A stretch of 64,000 nt of DNA, taken from the NCBI RefSeq assembly GCF_003390865.1, contig NZ_QMEJ01000005.1, positions 124,001-188,000 on the forward strand. The letters are read 5' to 3'. This stretch comes from Tropicimonas sp. IMCC34011. Its GTDB lineage: Bacteria; Pseudomonadota; Alphaproteobacteria; Rhodobacterales; Rhodobacteraceae. This document shows positions 34,610-42,686 of this stretch, in pieces. The notes under the pieces were generated by a model. The model was not told where the DNA came from. It did no database searches and saw only the letters and a program-made list of their open reading frames with translations. The first letter of the stretch is position 1, and every line of letters starts with the position of its first letter. Both the position numbers and the translations under genes were made by a program.

Positions 34610-35041
34610 CTAGTCCGTCTGCGGGCGGGCGGCCTCAACATCCTCGTGGCCGAGACCGAGGCGGGATGCGTTGCGCTCCAGCATCGCATCCTCCTCGGAG
34701 CGGTGGACGCCGTCAGCGAGCGCGACCTGCCACATGGCGGTGAGCAGTCCGCGGCGCTCCTCGAGCGGCATGCTGGCGCGGACCATCTCGGCGAAGCGCT
34801 CGCCATCCGGCGCATCCGCTTCGAGCCGCTCGCAATCGGCGCGCATCTTGGCAGCCTCCACCGGATTCAGGTCGAACCGCGCGGCCAGGATGCGATCGAT
34901 ACGGCGGATCTGTTCCACGGCGTAGTGATGGTCCACCTTGGCCATGCGCACGAGCAGGGCGCCGAGGGCGAGACGGCCGTCGAGCTCCGGCAGGGGGGCG
35001 GGGCGGGGGCTCTGAAGCCGTCTGAGCAGATCGCTGAACAT
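34610..35041 (-). CDS. TerB-domain protein
   Basis: A 143-residue helical protein of the TerB family. Conserved acidic positions in MAKVDHHYAVEQIRRIDRIL and in MWQVALADGVHRSEEDAMLE match the metal-binding cluster of TerB-like domains. Despite the family name, most proteobacterial members in this context have no shown link to tellurite resistance, and no other ter gene is nearby. It lies alone on the minus strand between soxG and an outer-membrane protein gene. The role is unknown; a cytoplasmic sensor or membrane-associated metal protein is a reasonable guess. Confidence 0.78.
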   Translation of the reverse strand: MFSDLLRRLQSPRPAPLPELDGRLALGALLVRMAKVDHHYAVEQIRRIDRILAARFDLNPVEAAKMRADCERLEADAPDGERFAEMVRASMPLEERRGLLTAMWQVALADGVHRSEEDAMLERNASRLGLGHEDVEAARPQTD

Positions 35042-35249
35042 GGCCGATAGCTAGCGGTTCGGCGGCGGCATTCAAACGCGATTGTTGTGCCAAATTCGCC
35101 ACGGTCCGGAGACTTCTGTCAATGGAATAGAGCCTCCGGCAACCTTTTCGCACTCCATGCATTTCCGCAGCAAGACATCTCGTCTACACAGATCAAAGCT
35201 ATTCCGGCGTTCCCTCGATTGGAGGACCGGTCCCATGCAGGAAGACATC

Positions 35250-36080
35250 ATGAACGCTTCGACCTCCCTTCGCTCCGTCCTTGCCATCGCGATGGTCGCC
35301 GCCCCTGTCTCTGCGCTGGCCGGAAATCTCGAGCCTGTTCCGATGGAGCAGTCCGTGATCGTGGCGCCGCAGATCGATACCGCCCCGGACCTGGTCTTCA
35401 CCCTCGGCGCCGGCGTGAAATCCACTCCGGAATATTTCGGCGCGGATGAGAACACCGTGGCGCCCGCGTTCAAGGGCCGGCTCAACTATGCGCGGCTCGG
35501 CGGTCTCAGCTTCGGCAGCCCCGATGGCGTGACCGAGCCCCAGGGCTTCGGTCTCGGCGTCGCGTTCCGTTACATCGGCGAGCGCGACACGAGCGAGTAT
35601 GACGAGCTTGACGGCCTCGACGATATCGATGCCACCCTCGAGCTTGGCCTTGGCGCCAGCTACGAAGCGAGAAATTACGCGGTCTTCGCCGACGTTCGCC
35701 AGGGCATCGGCGGGCACGACGGTGTCGTGGGCGATCTTGGTGCGGACGTGATCTTCCGCCCGACCGACCGGCTCGAGCTCACGGCCGGGCCGCGCGCCTT
35801 CTTCGGCGATGATACCTACGCGGATACCTACTTCGGCGTGAGCGACAGCGAATCCGCCGCCAGCGGATACGACTCCTTCGACGCCAAGGGGGGCCTTCTG
35901 TCCACCGGCGTCGAGCTGGGCGCGACCTACAAGTTCGACGATCGCTGGGGCCTCGAGAGCTCCGTGCGCTATGACCGCTACCAGAACGACGCGGCGGACA
36001 GCCCCATCGTCGAGCGCGGCAGCGACGATCAGGTCACCGCAGAAATCGGCTTCACCCGGACGTTCACGCTGAACTTCTGA
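35250..36080 (+). CDS. MipA/OmpV family outer-membrane protein
   Basis: A 276-residue protein with a signal peptide (residues 1-~25, SVLAIAMVAAPVSALAG) and a beta-barrel. Family features are FTLGAGVKSTPEYFGADENT near the start, alternating strands such as LELGLGASYEARNYAVFADV, and a terminal aromatic strand ending TFTLNF. MipA/OmpV proteins are outer-membrane barrels linked to murein-hydrolase scaffolds or to solute and antibiotic passage, but the exact role differs by species. I chose ATG 35250 because AGGA lies six bases upstream and a good signal peptide follows. A strong terminator follows at 36105. Confidence 0.85.
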   Translation: MNASTSLRSVLAIAMVAAPVSALAGNLEPVPMEQSVIVAPQIDTAPDLVFTLGAGVKSTPEYFGADENTVAPAFKGRLNYARLGGLSFGSPDGVTEPQGFGLGVAFRYIGERDTSEYDELDGLDDIDATLELGLGASYEARNYAVFADVRQGIGGHDGVVGDLGADVIFRPTDRLELTAGPRAFFGDDTYADTYFGVSDSESAASGYDSFDAKGGLLSTGVELGATYKFDDRWGLESSVRYDRYQNDAADSPIVERGSDDQVTAEIGFTRTFTLNF

Positions 36081-36104
36081 GGGCAAGCCAGCTCCGGCAT
36101 CGAG

Positions 36105-36141
36105 AATGCCCCGGCAGACTGATATCTGCCGGGGCATTTTT
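36105..36141 (+). terminator. Rho-independent terminator after MipA/OmpV gene
   Basis: A perfect 14-bp stem (AATGCCCCGGCAGA with its complement), a 6-base loop and a run of five T, 24 bp after the stop codon. It is oriented for the outer-membrane protein gene and may also limit read-through of the converging ppk2 gene. Confidence 0.9.
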
Positions 36142-36179
36142 CATTTGCGCTCTTCCGGCGGTAGGGCCGCCGGTGGCCG

Positions 36180-37100
36180 TCAGTATTTCGAGGGAACGTA
36201 GAGTTCCGGCGGCAGCACGGCGCGCTCGTATTCGGGATTGAAGACCCGCTGGGGCAGGGTGACGTCCTCCTGCTCCACCTCGTGGTACGGCATGAGGGAC
36301 AACAGGTGGGCCATGCAATTGAGGCGCGCGCGCTTCTTGTCGTTGCCGGGCACGATGTACCACGGGGCTTCGTCGATGTTCGTGCGGTCGAACATCTCCT
36401 CCTTGGCCTTGGTGTACTGCTCCCAGCGGACGCGGCTCTGCAGGTCCATCGGGGAGAGCTTCCACTGCTTCAGCGGATCGTGGATGCGCATCAGGAAGCG
36501 CATCTGCTGCTCTTCGTCCGTAATCGAGAACCAGTACTTCACCACCCGAATACCGGAGCGGACGAGCATCCGTTCGAACTCGGGCACGTCCTTGAAGAAC
36601 TGTTCGACCTGGTCCTCGGAGGCGAAGCCCATCACACGCTCGACGCCGGCCCGGTTGTACCAGGAGCGGTCGAACAGGACGATCTCGCCGCCGGCGGGAA
36701 GATGGGGCACGTAGCGCTGGAAGTACCACTGGGTCTTCTCGCGGTCTGACGGGGCGGGCAGGGCCACGGTGCGCACCACGCGGGGGTTCAGCCGCTGGGC
36801 GATGCGCTTGATGACGCCGCCCTTGCCGGCGCTGTCCCGCCCCTCGAAGAGCACGACCACCTTCTCGCCGCTGGCCACCACCCAGTCCTGCAGCTTGATC
36901 AGCTCGGCCTGAAGGCGCAGCAGTTCCCGAAAGTACTCGGCGCGGGGCAGGGAGGCGGGGTGCGCACGTTCGTAGATTCGGCGGATCTCGAGGGAGAGGA
37001 CGGCATCCTCCAGTTCGATTTCGTAATCCTCGTCGAGCGCGTTCTTCAGCTCGGCGTCGAGCCAGTCCTCGTCGCCCGTCACATCGTATTCGTCGGTCAT
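36180..37100 (-). CDS. ppk2: Polyphosphate kinase 2
   Basis: A 306-residue PPK2 enzyme, which moves phosphate between polyphosphate and nucleotides. The Walker A loop is LFEGRDSAGKGGVIKRIAQ, the Walker B region EIVLFDRSWYNRAGVERVMG, and the basic lid includes KKRARLNCMAHLLS. One PPK2 domain at normal length means a class I-type protein. Class I members usually act on nucleoside diphosphates, but the donor and acceptor cannot be fixed by eye. An acidic N-terminus precedes the core. It is a stand-alone gene converging on the MipA/OmpV gene and ending near the strong terminator. Confidence 0.93.
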   Translation of the reverse strand: MTDEYDVTGDEDWLDAELKNALDEDYEIELEDAVLSLEIRRIYERAHPASLPRAEYFRELLRLQAELIKLQDWVVASGEKVVVLFEGRDSAGKGGVIKRIAQRLNPRVVRTVALPAPSDREKTQWYFQRYVPHLPAGGEIVLFDRSWYNRAGVERVMGFASEDQVEQFFKDVPEFERMLVRSGIRVVKYWFSITDEEQQMRFLMRIHDPLKQWKLSPMDLQSRVRWEQYTKAKEEMFDRTNIDEAPWYIVPGNDKKRARLNCMAHLLSLMPYHEVEQEDVTLPQRVFNPEYERAVLPPELYVPSKY

Positions 37101-37323
37101 CTCTTCCGGCTTTCCTTCGTCGCCCTGTCCTAGATCATGGAGATGTAACGGTTATTCGACAACGGCCACACGCGGGGCGGAGGGACGGCGGGATCGAGGA
37201 GCGAAGCTGAAGCCGGGGCGCAGGCACCTGGACGCCCGCCTTGCCTTCGTGGTCAGGCAGCAGCGAGTCTCCCGCCACGCGGGGGGCGATCAGGGCAGGG
37301 CGGCGGAGCGGACGTCGCGCTGG

Positions 37324-38967
37324 TCAGACCAGTCGGCTGACGTCCTTCGCGGCGCGCACGAAATCGCGGAAGAGGGGGTGGGGGTCGAAGGGCTTGGACT
37401 TCAGCTCGGGGTGGAACTGGACGCCGACGAACCAGGGATGGTCCTTCCATTCGACGATCTCGGGCAGGCGGCCGTCCGGCGACAGGCCGGTGAAGCACAG
37501 ACCCGCCTCTTCGAGCTTCTTGCGATACTTGATGTCCACCTCGTAACGGTGGCGGTGGCGCTCGGAGATCGTCGGGGCGCCGTAGATCTCGCGGACGAGA
37601 GACCCGTCCTTCAACTGCGCCTCGAAAGCGCCGAGCCGCATGGTGCCGCCCTTGTCGTCGAGCACGGAGCGGGCGACGGTTTCGTTGTCCTTGATCCACT
37701 CCTTGAGGTGGAAGATCACCGGCTCGAACCGCTTCTCCCCCGCCTCGTGGTCGAATTCCTGGCTGCCGGCGGTGGTCAGGCCGGCGACGTTCCGCGCCCC
37801 TTCGATGACCGCCATCTGCATCCCGAGGCAGATCCCGAGATAGGGGATCTTGCGGGTTCGCGCGAACTCGACGGCGCGGATCTTGCCTTCCGTGCCGCGC
37901 TCACCGAAGCCGCCGGGGACGAGGATCGCGTGATAGCGCTCGAGGAGCGGAGCCGGGTCCTCCCGCTCGAAACGCTCAGCGTCGATCCACTCCGCCCGAA
38001 CCTTCACGCGGTTCGCCATGCCGCCATGCGTCAGCGCCTCGGCGATGGATTTGTAGGCGTCCTCAAGCTGGGTGTACTTGCCGACGATGGCCACCCGGAC
38101 TTCGCCCTCGGGATTGTGGATACGGTCGGAGACGTCCTCCCAGCGCGAGAGGTCCGGCTTCGGAGCGGGGCTGATCTGGAACGCGTCGAGCACGGCCTGG
38201 TCGAGACCTTCGCGGTGATAGGCGAGCGGCGCGTCGTAGATCGTGGAGAGATCCTGCGCGGCAACGACGGCATCGGGACGGACGTTGCAGAACAGGGCCA
38301 GCTTCTCCCGTTCCTTGGCCGGGATCGGCCCTTCGGAGCGACAGACCAGGATGTCGGGCGCGATGCCGATGGAGCGCAGTTCCTTGACGGAGTGCTGCGT
38401 CGGCTTGGTCTTGAGCTCGCCGGATGCCTTGATCCACGGCAGGAGCGTGAGGTGCATGAAGATGCACTGCCCGCGCGGCTTGTCCTGGCTGAACTGGCGG
38501 ATGGCTTCGAAGAACGGGAGGCCCTCGATATCGCCCACCGTGCCGCCGATCTCGCACAGCATGAAATCGACCTCGTCCTCGCCGATCGAGATGAAGTCCT
38601 TGATTTCATTGGTGACGTGAGGAATGACCTGGATGGTCTTGCCGAGGTAGTCGCCCCGGCGCTCCTTCTCCAGCACGTTGGAATAGATCCGGCCGGAGGA
38701 GACGCTGTCCGTCTTCCGGGCGGCGACGCCGGTGAATCGCTCGTAATGGCCAAGGTCGAGATCGGTCTCGGCGCCATCGTCGGTGACGAAGACCTCACCA
38801 TGCTCGAACGGGCTCATCGTGCCGGGATCGACGTTGAGATAGGGGTCGAGCTTGCGGAGGCGGACGGTAAAGCCGCGGGCCTGGAGGAGCGAGCCGAGCG
38901 CGGCTGACGCGAGGCCCTTGCCGAGGGACGACACAACACCGCCTGTGATGAAGATGAATCGCGCCAT
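37324..38967 (-). CDS. pyrG: CTP synthase
   Basis: A 547-residue enzyme that makes CTP from UTP with glutamine. The N-terminal synthase domain begins [20 protein letters not shown], with [20 protein letters not shown] and the [19 protein letters not shown] segment. The C-terminal glutamine amidotransferase has [15 protein letters not shown] with the nucleophile Cys, and [19 protein letters not shown] with the His and Glu of the triad. Length is normal. It lies downstream of secG on the same strand, with its own promoter-like site at 39053 and about an 85-bp leader. It is an essential housekeeping gene. Confidence 0.97.
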   Translation of the reverse strand: MARFIFITGGVVSSLGKGLASAALGSLLQARGFTVRLRKLDPYLNVDPGTMSPFEHGEVFVTDDGAETDLDLGHYERFTGVAARKTDSVSSGRIYSNVLEKERRGDYLGKTIQVIPHVTNEIKDFISIGEDEVDFMLCEIGGTVGDIEGLPFFEAIRQFSQDKPRGQCIFMHLTLLPWIKASGELKTKPTQHSVKELRSIGIAPDILVCRSEGPIPAKEREKLALFCNVRPDAVVAAQDLSTIYDAPLAYHREGLDQAVLDAFQISPAPKPDLSRWEDVSDRIHNPEGEVRVAIVGKYTQLEDAYKSIAEALTHGGMANRVKVRAEWIDAERFEREDPAPLLERYHAILVPGGFGERGTEGKIRAVEFARTRKIPYLGICLGMQMAVIEGARNVAGLTTAGSQEFDHEAGEKRFEPVIFHLKEWIKDNETVARSVLDDKGGTMRLGAFEAQLKDGSLVREIYGAPTISERHRHRYEVDIKYRKKLEEAGLCFTGLSPDGRLPEIVEWKDHPWFVGVQFHPELKSKPFDPHPLFRDFVRAAKDVSRLV

Positions 38968-39052
38968 GAAGGCCCCCCGCGTGATTCGGGCGCTTCGGGC
39001 CCGGAAATTCCGTCATTCGGACGTGCCGATAGCGCGGCACCACGGGACCCGA

Positions 39053-39081
39053 GCTATAGGTCATTCCGCGGAGCCGGACAA
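39053..39081 (-). promoter_or_regulatory. Sigma-70-like promoter for pyrG
   Basis: On the minus strand, TTGTCC at -35 and TATAGC at -10 are separated by exactly 17 bases, about 85 bp before the pyrG start. This is the best-looking housekeeping promoter I found in the window. Confidence 0.5.
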
Positions 39082-39168
39082 GGCCGGCGCCCTCTATATG
39101 ATGTTGCGCCCCGCATTTGGGGCAGCGAACCCTTGTGTCTGCCGTGGGTCCGGCGACCGCGGGCCCGA

Positions 39169-39552
39169 TTAGTCGGCGGCTTGCGGCACCAGCGGTGCGT
39201 CGCCATCCGCGGACGGCGGAAGCAGATCCGTGCCGGACGGCGTATCCCTGTCCGGCGTCTCGGCCGGAGCATCCGCCGCGGGACGGCCCGTCAGGCGCTC
39301 GGTCACCGAGCTGGAGGACGAATCGGCTGCCGCGAGGATCGTCAGGGTGATCGACGTCGCGATGAACGCGATGGCGAAGGCCCAGGTGAGCTTGCCGAGT
39401 GCCGTGGCAGCCGCGCGACCGCTCATGACGCCGCCACCGCCGCCTCCGCCGCCGCCCATGCCGAGACCGCCGCCTTCGGAGCGCTGAAGCAGCACGATGC
39501 CGATCAGGCACAGGGCCAGGACCAGGTGGACGATGAGAATGACGTTCTGCAT
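39169..39552 (-). CDS. secG: Preprotein translocase subunit SecG
   Basis: A 127-residue membrane protein, auxiliary subunit of the SecYEG channel. Two membrane spans (NVILIVHLVLALCLIGIVLL and about residues 55-75, WAFAIAFIATSITLTILA) flank the conserved cytoplasmic loop RSEGGGLGMGGGGGGGGGVM, which is glycine-rich as in other SecG proteins. A long acidic, proline-rich C-terminal tail (PSADGDAPLVPQ) is common in alphaproteobacteria. I set the start at MQNVILIVH; the longer frame lacks support. It precedes pyrG, an order often found in this group. Confidence 0.93.
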   Translation of the reverse strand: MQNVILIVHLVLALCLIGIVLLQRSEGGGLGMGGGGGGGGGVMSGRAAATALGKLTWAFAIAFIATSITLTILAAADSSSSSVTERLTGRPAADAPAETPDRDTPSGTDLLPPSADGDAPLVPQAAD

Positions 39553-39658
39553 GGCGTGGAGGCCCCTAGATCGGACTGGCGGGTATCTATGGGAAGCGCA
39601 GCGGCGCCGCAACCCATCAGGGGCGCGGCGCCGGGGCGCGATCAGTCAGGATGCCGGA

Positions 39659-40699
39659 TCAGCGGGCGAGATAGGCCGCGAGGATGTCCCGCGCGGCAGT
39701 CAGGTCCGTCTTGTCGATCATCTCGCAGGTCGTGTGGATGTAGCGGGTGCCGACGACGATCCCGAGCGCCTTCGCGCCGGCCGCCGCCTGCTGCGCCGCG
39801 GCACCGTCCTGCCCGCCGGCGCGGAGCATGGTGCGCTGGAAGGGGATGCCCTTCTCCTTCGCCAGATCCTCGACGTCGCGCGCGAGGCCGCGATCGGCGA
39901 TGAAGGAGCCGTCCCGCAGGTGCAGGCCGAAGCCCTTGCCCTGCTGCGTGGTGCGGTCCGCCTCGGGCACGCCCGGGGTGTCGCAGGCAAGCGTCGTGTC
40001 GATGCCGAGGCCGATGTTGGGCTTGATCCGGTAGGCCGCCGTCTTCGCACCGCGGAGGCCGACTTCCTCCTGACAGGTGAAGGCGACGTGGATTTCCGCC
40101 GAGTTCGCGGCATCCCCCAGCGCGCGGATCGCCTCGAGGCCGAGCCAGCAGGCGATGCGGTTGTCGAGCGCCTTGGAAACGATCTTGTCGCCCATTTCCG
40201 CGAAGGGCGCGTCCATCACCACCATGTCGCCGACGCGCACGCGCTCTGCCGCCGCCTCGCCGAGGCCGGTGTCGATGTAGAACTCGGAGATCTCCGGGAC
40301 CTTCTTGCGCTCCTCGGGGGAGGAGATGTGCAGGCCCTTGCCGGCGGGGTTCATGATCCCGGGGATGTCGCCGTCGTCCGTGCAGACGAGGACGCGGCGG
40401 GAGAACAGCGTCCGCGGATCGAAGCCGCCGACCGGCTGGACGTAGACGAAGCCCTTCTCGGACACATGGCTGACGAGAAAGCCGATCTCGTCCATGTGGC
40501 ACAGGAGCATGACGCGGGTGGGCGCCTCGCCGCCAGTGTCGCCCCGCGCATCGCGGCGGCAGAGCAGCGAGCCCATCGGGTCCGTCTCGATGGAGTCAAA
40601 GAGACCCTCGGCCTCCCCGCGGATCAGGTCGCGCACCCGGTCCTCGCATCCCGGAACGCCGGGGGTCTCGCACAGGCGCTTGAGAAGATCGATGTTCAT
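39659..40699 (-). CDS. M42 family metallopeptidase (FrvX type)
   Basis: A 346-residue peptidase of the M42 glutamyl aminopeptidase/cellulase family. It has the metal ligands His and Asp in MLLCHMDEIGFLV, DNRIACWLGLEA, the general base pair in FTCQEEVGLRGAKTAAYRI, and IHTTCEMIDKTD near the end, where the last His binds metal. The start at MNIDLLKRL has AGGAG upstream. The enzyme probably removes N-terminal amino acids from peptides in the cytoplasm and likely assembles as a large tetrahedral complex like other M42 members. It is divergent from purA. Confidence 0.9.
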   Translation of the reverse strand: MNIDLLKRLCETPGVPGCEDRVRDLIRGEAEGLFDSIETDPMGSLLCRRDARGDTGGEAPTRVMLLCHMDEIGFLVSHVSEKGFVYVQPVGGFDPRTLFSRRVLVCTDDGDIPGIMNPAGKGLHISSPEERKKVPEISEFYIDTGLGEAAAERVRVGDMVVMDAPFAEMGDKIVSKALDNRIACWLGLEAIRALGDAANSAEIHVAFTCQEEVGLRGAKTAAYRIKPNIGLGIDTTLACDTPGVPEADRTTQQGKGFGLHLRDGSFIADRGLARDVEDLAKEKGIPFQRTMLRAGGQDGAAAQQAAAGAKALGIVVGTRYIHTTCEMIDKTDLTAARDILAAYLAR

Positions 40700-40905
40700 T
40701 GGGGCGCTCCTTCGGGGCAGGTCAGGTTGCTCCAGACATGGGGTGGGCCGGGGGGGATTGTCCAGTGGTGCGGCGCTGCCGCCGGTGACTGCGATCGGCG
40801 GGAAAGGGCGGGCTGCCCGCGACATCGCGGCGCTTCGACGATTGCCGGTTTCGCCCGGCGGGCGGCGCGGCTATACCGGCGCCGGCTCGAGAAAGGGTGC
40901 ATCAA

Positions 40906-42198
40906 ATGGCTAACGTCGTCGTTGTCGGCGCCCAGTGGGGCGACGAAGGAAAAGGCAAGATCGTAGACTGGCTGAGCGAGCGCGCGGATGTGATCGCCCG
41001 CTTCCAGGGCGGCCACAATGCCGGCCACACGCTCGTCATCGACGGCGAGGTCTACAAGCTCTCGCTGCTTCCCTCGGGCATCGTCCGCCCCGGCAAGCTC
41101 TCGGTCATCGGGAACGGTGTGGTCCTCGATCCCTGGGCCCTGCTGGAAGAGATCGAGCGACTGGCGAAGCAGGGCGTGCACGTCACCCCGGACAGCCTGA
41201 TGATCGCCGAGAACACGCCGCTGATCCTGCCCGTCCACGGCGAGCTGGACCGGGCTCGGGAAGCCGGCGCCGGCAACTCCAAGATCGGGACCACCGGCCG
41301 CGGCATCGGCCCCGCCTACGAGGACAAGGTGGGCCGCCGCACCATCCGTGTCGCCGACCTGGCCGATGCAGCCACGCTCGAAGGCCGGGTCGACCGCCTG
41401 CTCGTCCACCACGACGCGCTCCGCCGCGGTCTCGGGATGGAGCCGGTGGACCGCGCCGCGCTCATGGAGGCTCTGCGCGAGGTCGCCCCCAAGGTCCTGC
41501 CCTTCGCCAAGCCGGTCTGGCGAGAGCTGACCGATGCCCGCCGCGCTGGCAAGCGCATCCTCTTCGAAGGGGCGCAGGGCGCGCTCCTCGATATCGATTT
41601 CGGCACGTATCCCTTCGTGACCTCGTCCAACACGATGTCCGGCATGGCCGCGACGGGAACGGGCGTCGGCCCGGGCGCCGTCGATTTCGTCCTCGGCATC
41701 GTCAAGGCCTACACCACCCGCGTCGGCGAGGGCCCGTTCCCGACCGAGCTGATCGACGACAACGGCCGCCGCCTCGGCGAGCGGGGGCACGAGTTCGGCA
41801 CCGTCACCGGCCGGCAGCGCCGCTGCGGCTGGTTCGACGCCGCCCTCGTGCGTCAGACCTGCGCCACGTCCGGCGTCTCCGGCATCGCGCTGACGAAGCT
41901 CGACGTGCTGGACGGCTTCAAGGAGCTGCGCATCTGCACCGGCTACATGCTGGACGGCGAGCGGATCGACTACCTGCCCACCGCCAGCGAGGCGCAGACC
42001 CGGGTCGAGCCGATCTACGAGACGATGGAAGGCTGGTCGGAAAGCACCGCCGGCGCGCGCCGCTGGGCGGATCTTCCGGCAGCCGCGATCAAGTATGTCC
42101 GCCGCGTGGAAGAGCTGATCGAGTGCCCCGTCGCGCTTCTGTCGACCTCGCCCGAGCGGGAGGACACGATCCTCGTCACCGACCCCTTCGCCGACTGA
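40906..42198 (+). CDS. purA: Adenylosuccinate synthase
   Basis: A 430-residue enzyme that joins IMP and aspartate with GTP, the first committed step to AMP. The N-terminus [20 protein letters not shown] is the nucleotide loop, followed by [19 protein letters not shown]. Later come [38 protein letters not shown] and [19 protein letters not shown]. Length is normal. ATG 40906 has AAAGGG eight bases upstream. Its stop overlaps the start of the DUF2842 gene (TGATG). Purine synthesis here complements the purine-oxidising operon at 45-55 kb. Confidence 0.97.
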   Translation: MANVVVVGAQWGDEGKGKIVDWLSERADVIARFQGGHNAGHTLVIDGEVYKLSLLPSGIVRPGKLSVIGNGVVLDPWALLEEIERLAKQGVHVTPDSLMIAENTPLILPVHGELDRAREAGAGNSKIGTTGRGIGPAYEDKVGRRTIRVADLADAATLEGRVDRLLVHHDALRRGLGMEPVDRAALMEALREVAPKVLPFAKPVWRELTDARRAGKRILFEGAQGALLDIDFGTYPFVTSSNTMSGMAATGTGVGPGAVDFVLGIVKAYTTRVGEGPFPTELIDDNGRRLGERGHEFGTVTGRQRRCGWFDAALVRQTCATSGVSGIALTKLDVLDGFKELRICTGYMLDGERIDYLPTASEAQTRVEPIYETMEGWSESTAGARRWADLPAAAIKYVRRVEELIECPVALLSTSPEREDTILVTDPFAD

Positions 42199-42458
42199 TG
42201 GCGCTCGGTCACAAGACGCGGAAGCGGCTGTCGCTGCTGATCCTTCTGATCGGCCTGCCGGCCTACGTCGTCGTGGCCGTCACCATCCTGAACGCGCTGG
42301 ACCGTCCGTCGATCTGGGTCGAGCTTGCGGTCTACGTGATCCTCGGGATCGTGTGGGCGCTGCCGTTCCGCGCCATCTTCAAGGGTGTCGGCCGGCACGA
42401 CCCGGACGATCCGAACGCGCCGCCCGAGCCGCCCGAGCCGCCGAAACGCCGCCGATAG
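42198..42458 (+). CDS. DUF2842 small membrane protein
   Basis: An 86-residue protein of the DUF2842 family, with the family opening ALGHKTRKRLSLLILLIGLP. Two membrane spans follow, at about residues 10-32 and 41-60 (VELAVYVILGIVWALPFRAI), then a charged, proline-rich tail (PPEPPEPPKRRR). It overlaps the purA stop by one base, so it is co-transcribed and translationally coupled. No function is known. The purA-DUF2842 pairing recurs in alphaproteobacteria. Confidence 0.88.
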   Translation: MALGHKTRKRLSLLILLIGLPAYVVVAVTILNALDRPSIWVELAVYVILGIVWALPFRAIFKGVGRHDPDDPNAPPEPPEPPKRRR

Positions 42459-42515
42459 GTCAGAGGGGGCCGGGCCACGCGCCGGCCTCCCCATGCGGCA
42501 AAGCGGCCGGGCCGT

Positions 42516-42536
42516 GGGGCGCGCCGTTCGCGCCCC
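42516..42536 (+). terminator. GC hairpin after DUF2842 gene
   Basis: GGGGCGCG and CGCGCCCC, a perfect 8-bp stem with a 5-base loop, 57 bp after the stop codon. No T-run follows. It may close the purA-DUF2842 transcript. I saw no riboswitch-like fold in the rest of the 228-bp gap before the next gene. Confidence 0.35.
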
Positions 42537-42686
42537 GCCGCGCAAATCCCGCGCTCCTGAACCGGTCCTCTCCCTCCGTCTCTTCACCGCTTTGTCGCAA
42601 ACAGCGTCCATGGCGTCGCGCCCTTCGCGGCAGAGCGCCGCGGCTGGCCTCATTCCGGAGATGGTCACGAGACGGAGTACCGCGCG

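Noticed and set aside
34610-35041. A tellurite resistance gene
   Set aside because: The TerB domain alone does not indicate tellurite resistance, and no terC, terD or terE gene is nearby.
38968-39168. A tRNA gene between pyrG and secG
   Set aside because: A GGTTCG-like word occurs on the minus strand, but no cloverleaf with acceptor and anticodon stems can be drawn around it.
42459-42686. A glycine riboswitch before the GcvT-domain flavoprotein gene
   Set aside because: The gap holds GC hairpins but none of the conserved glycine-aptamer segments that I can recognise.
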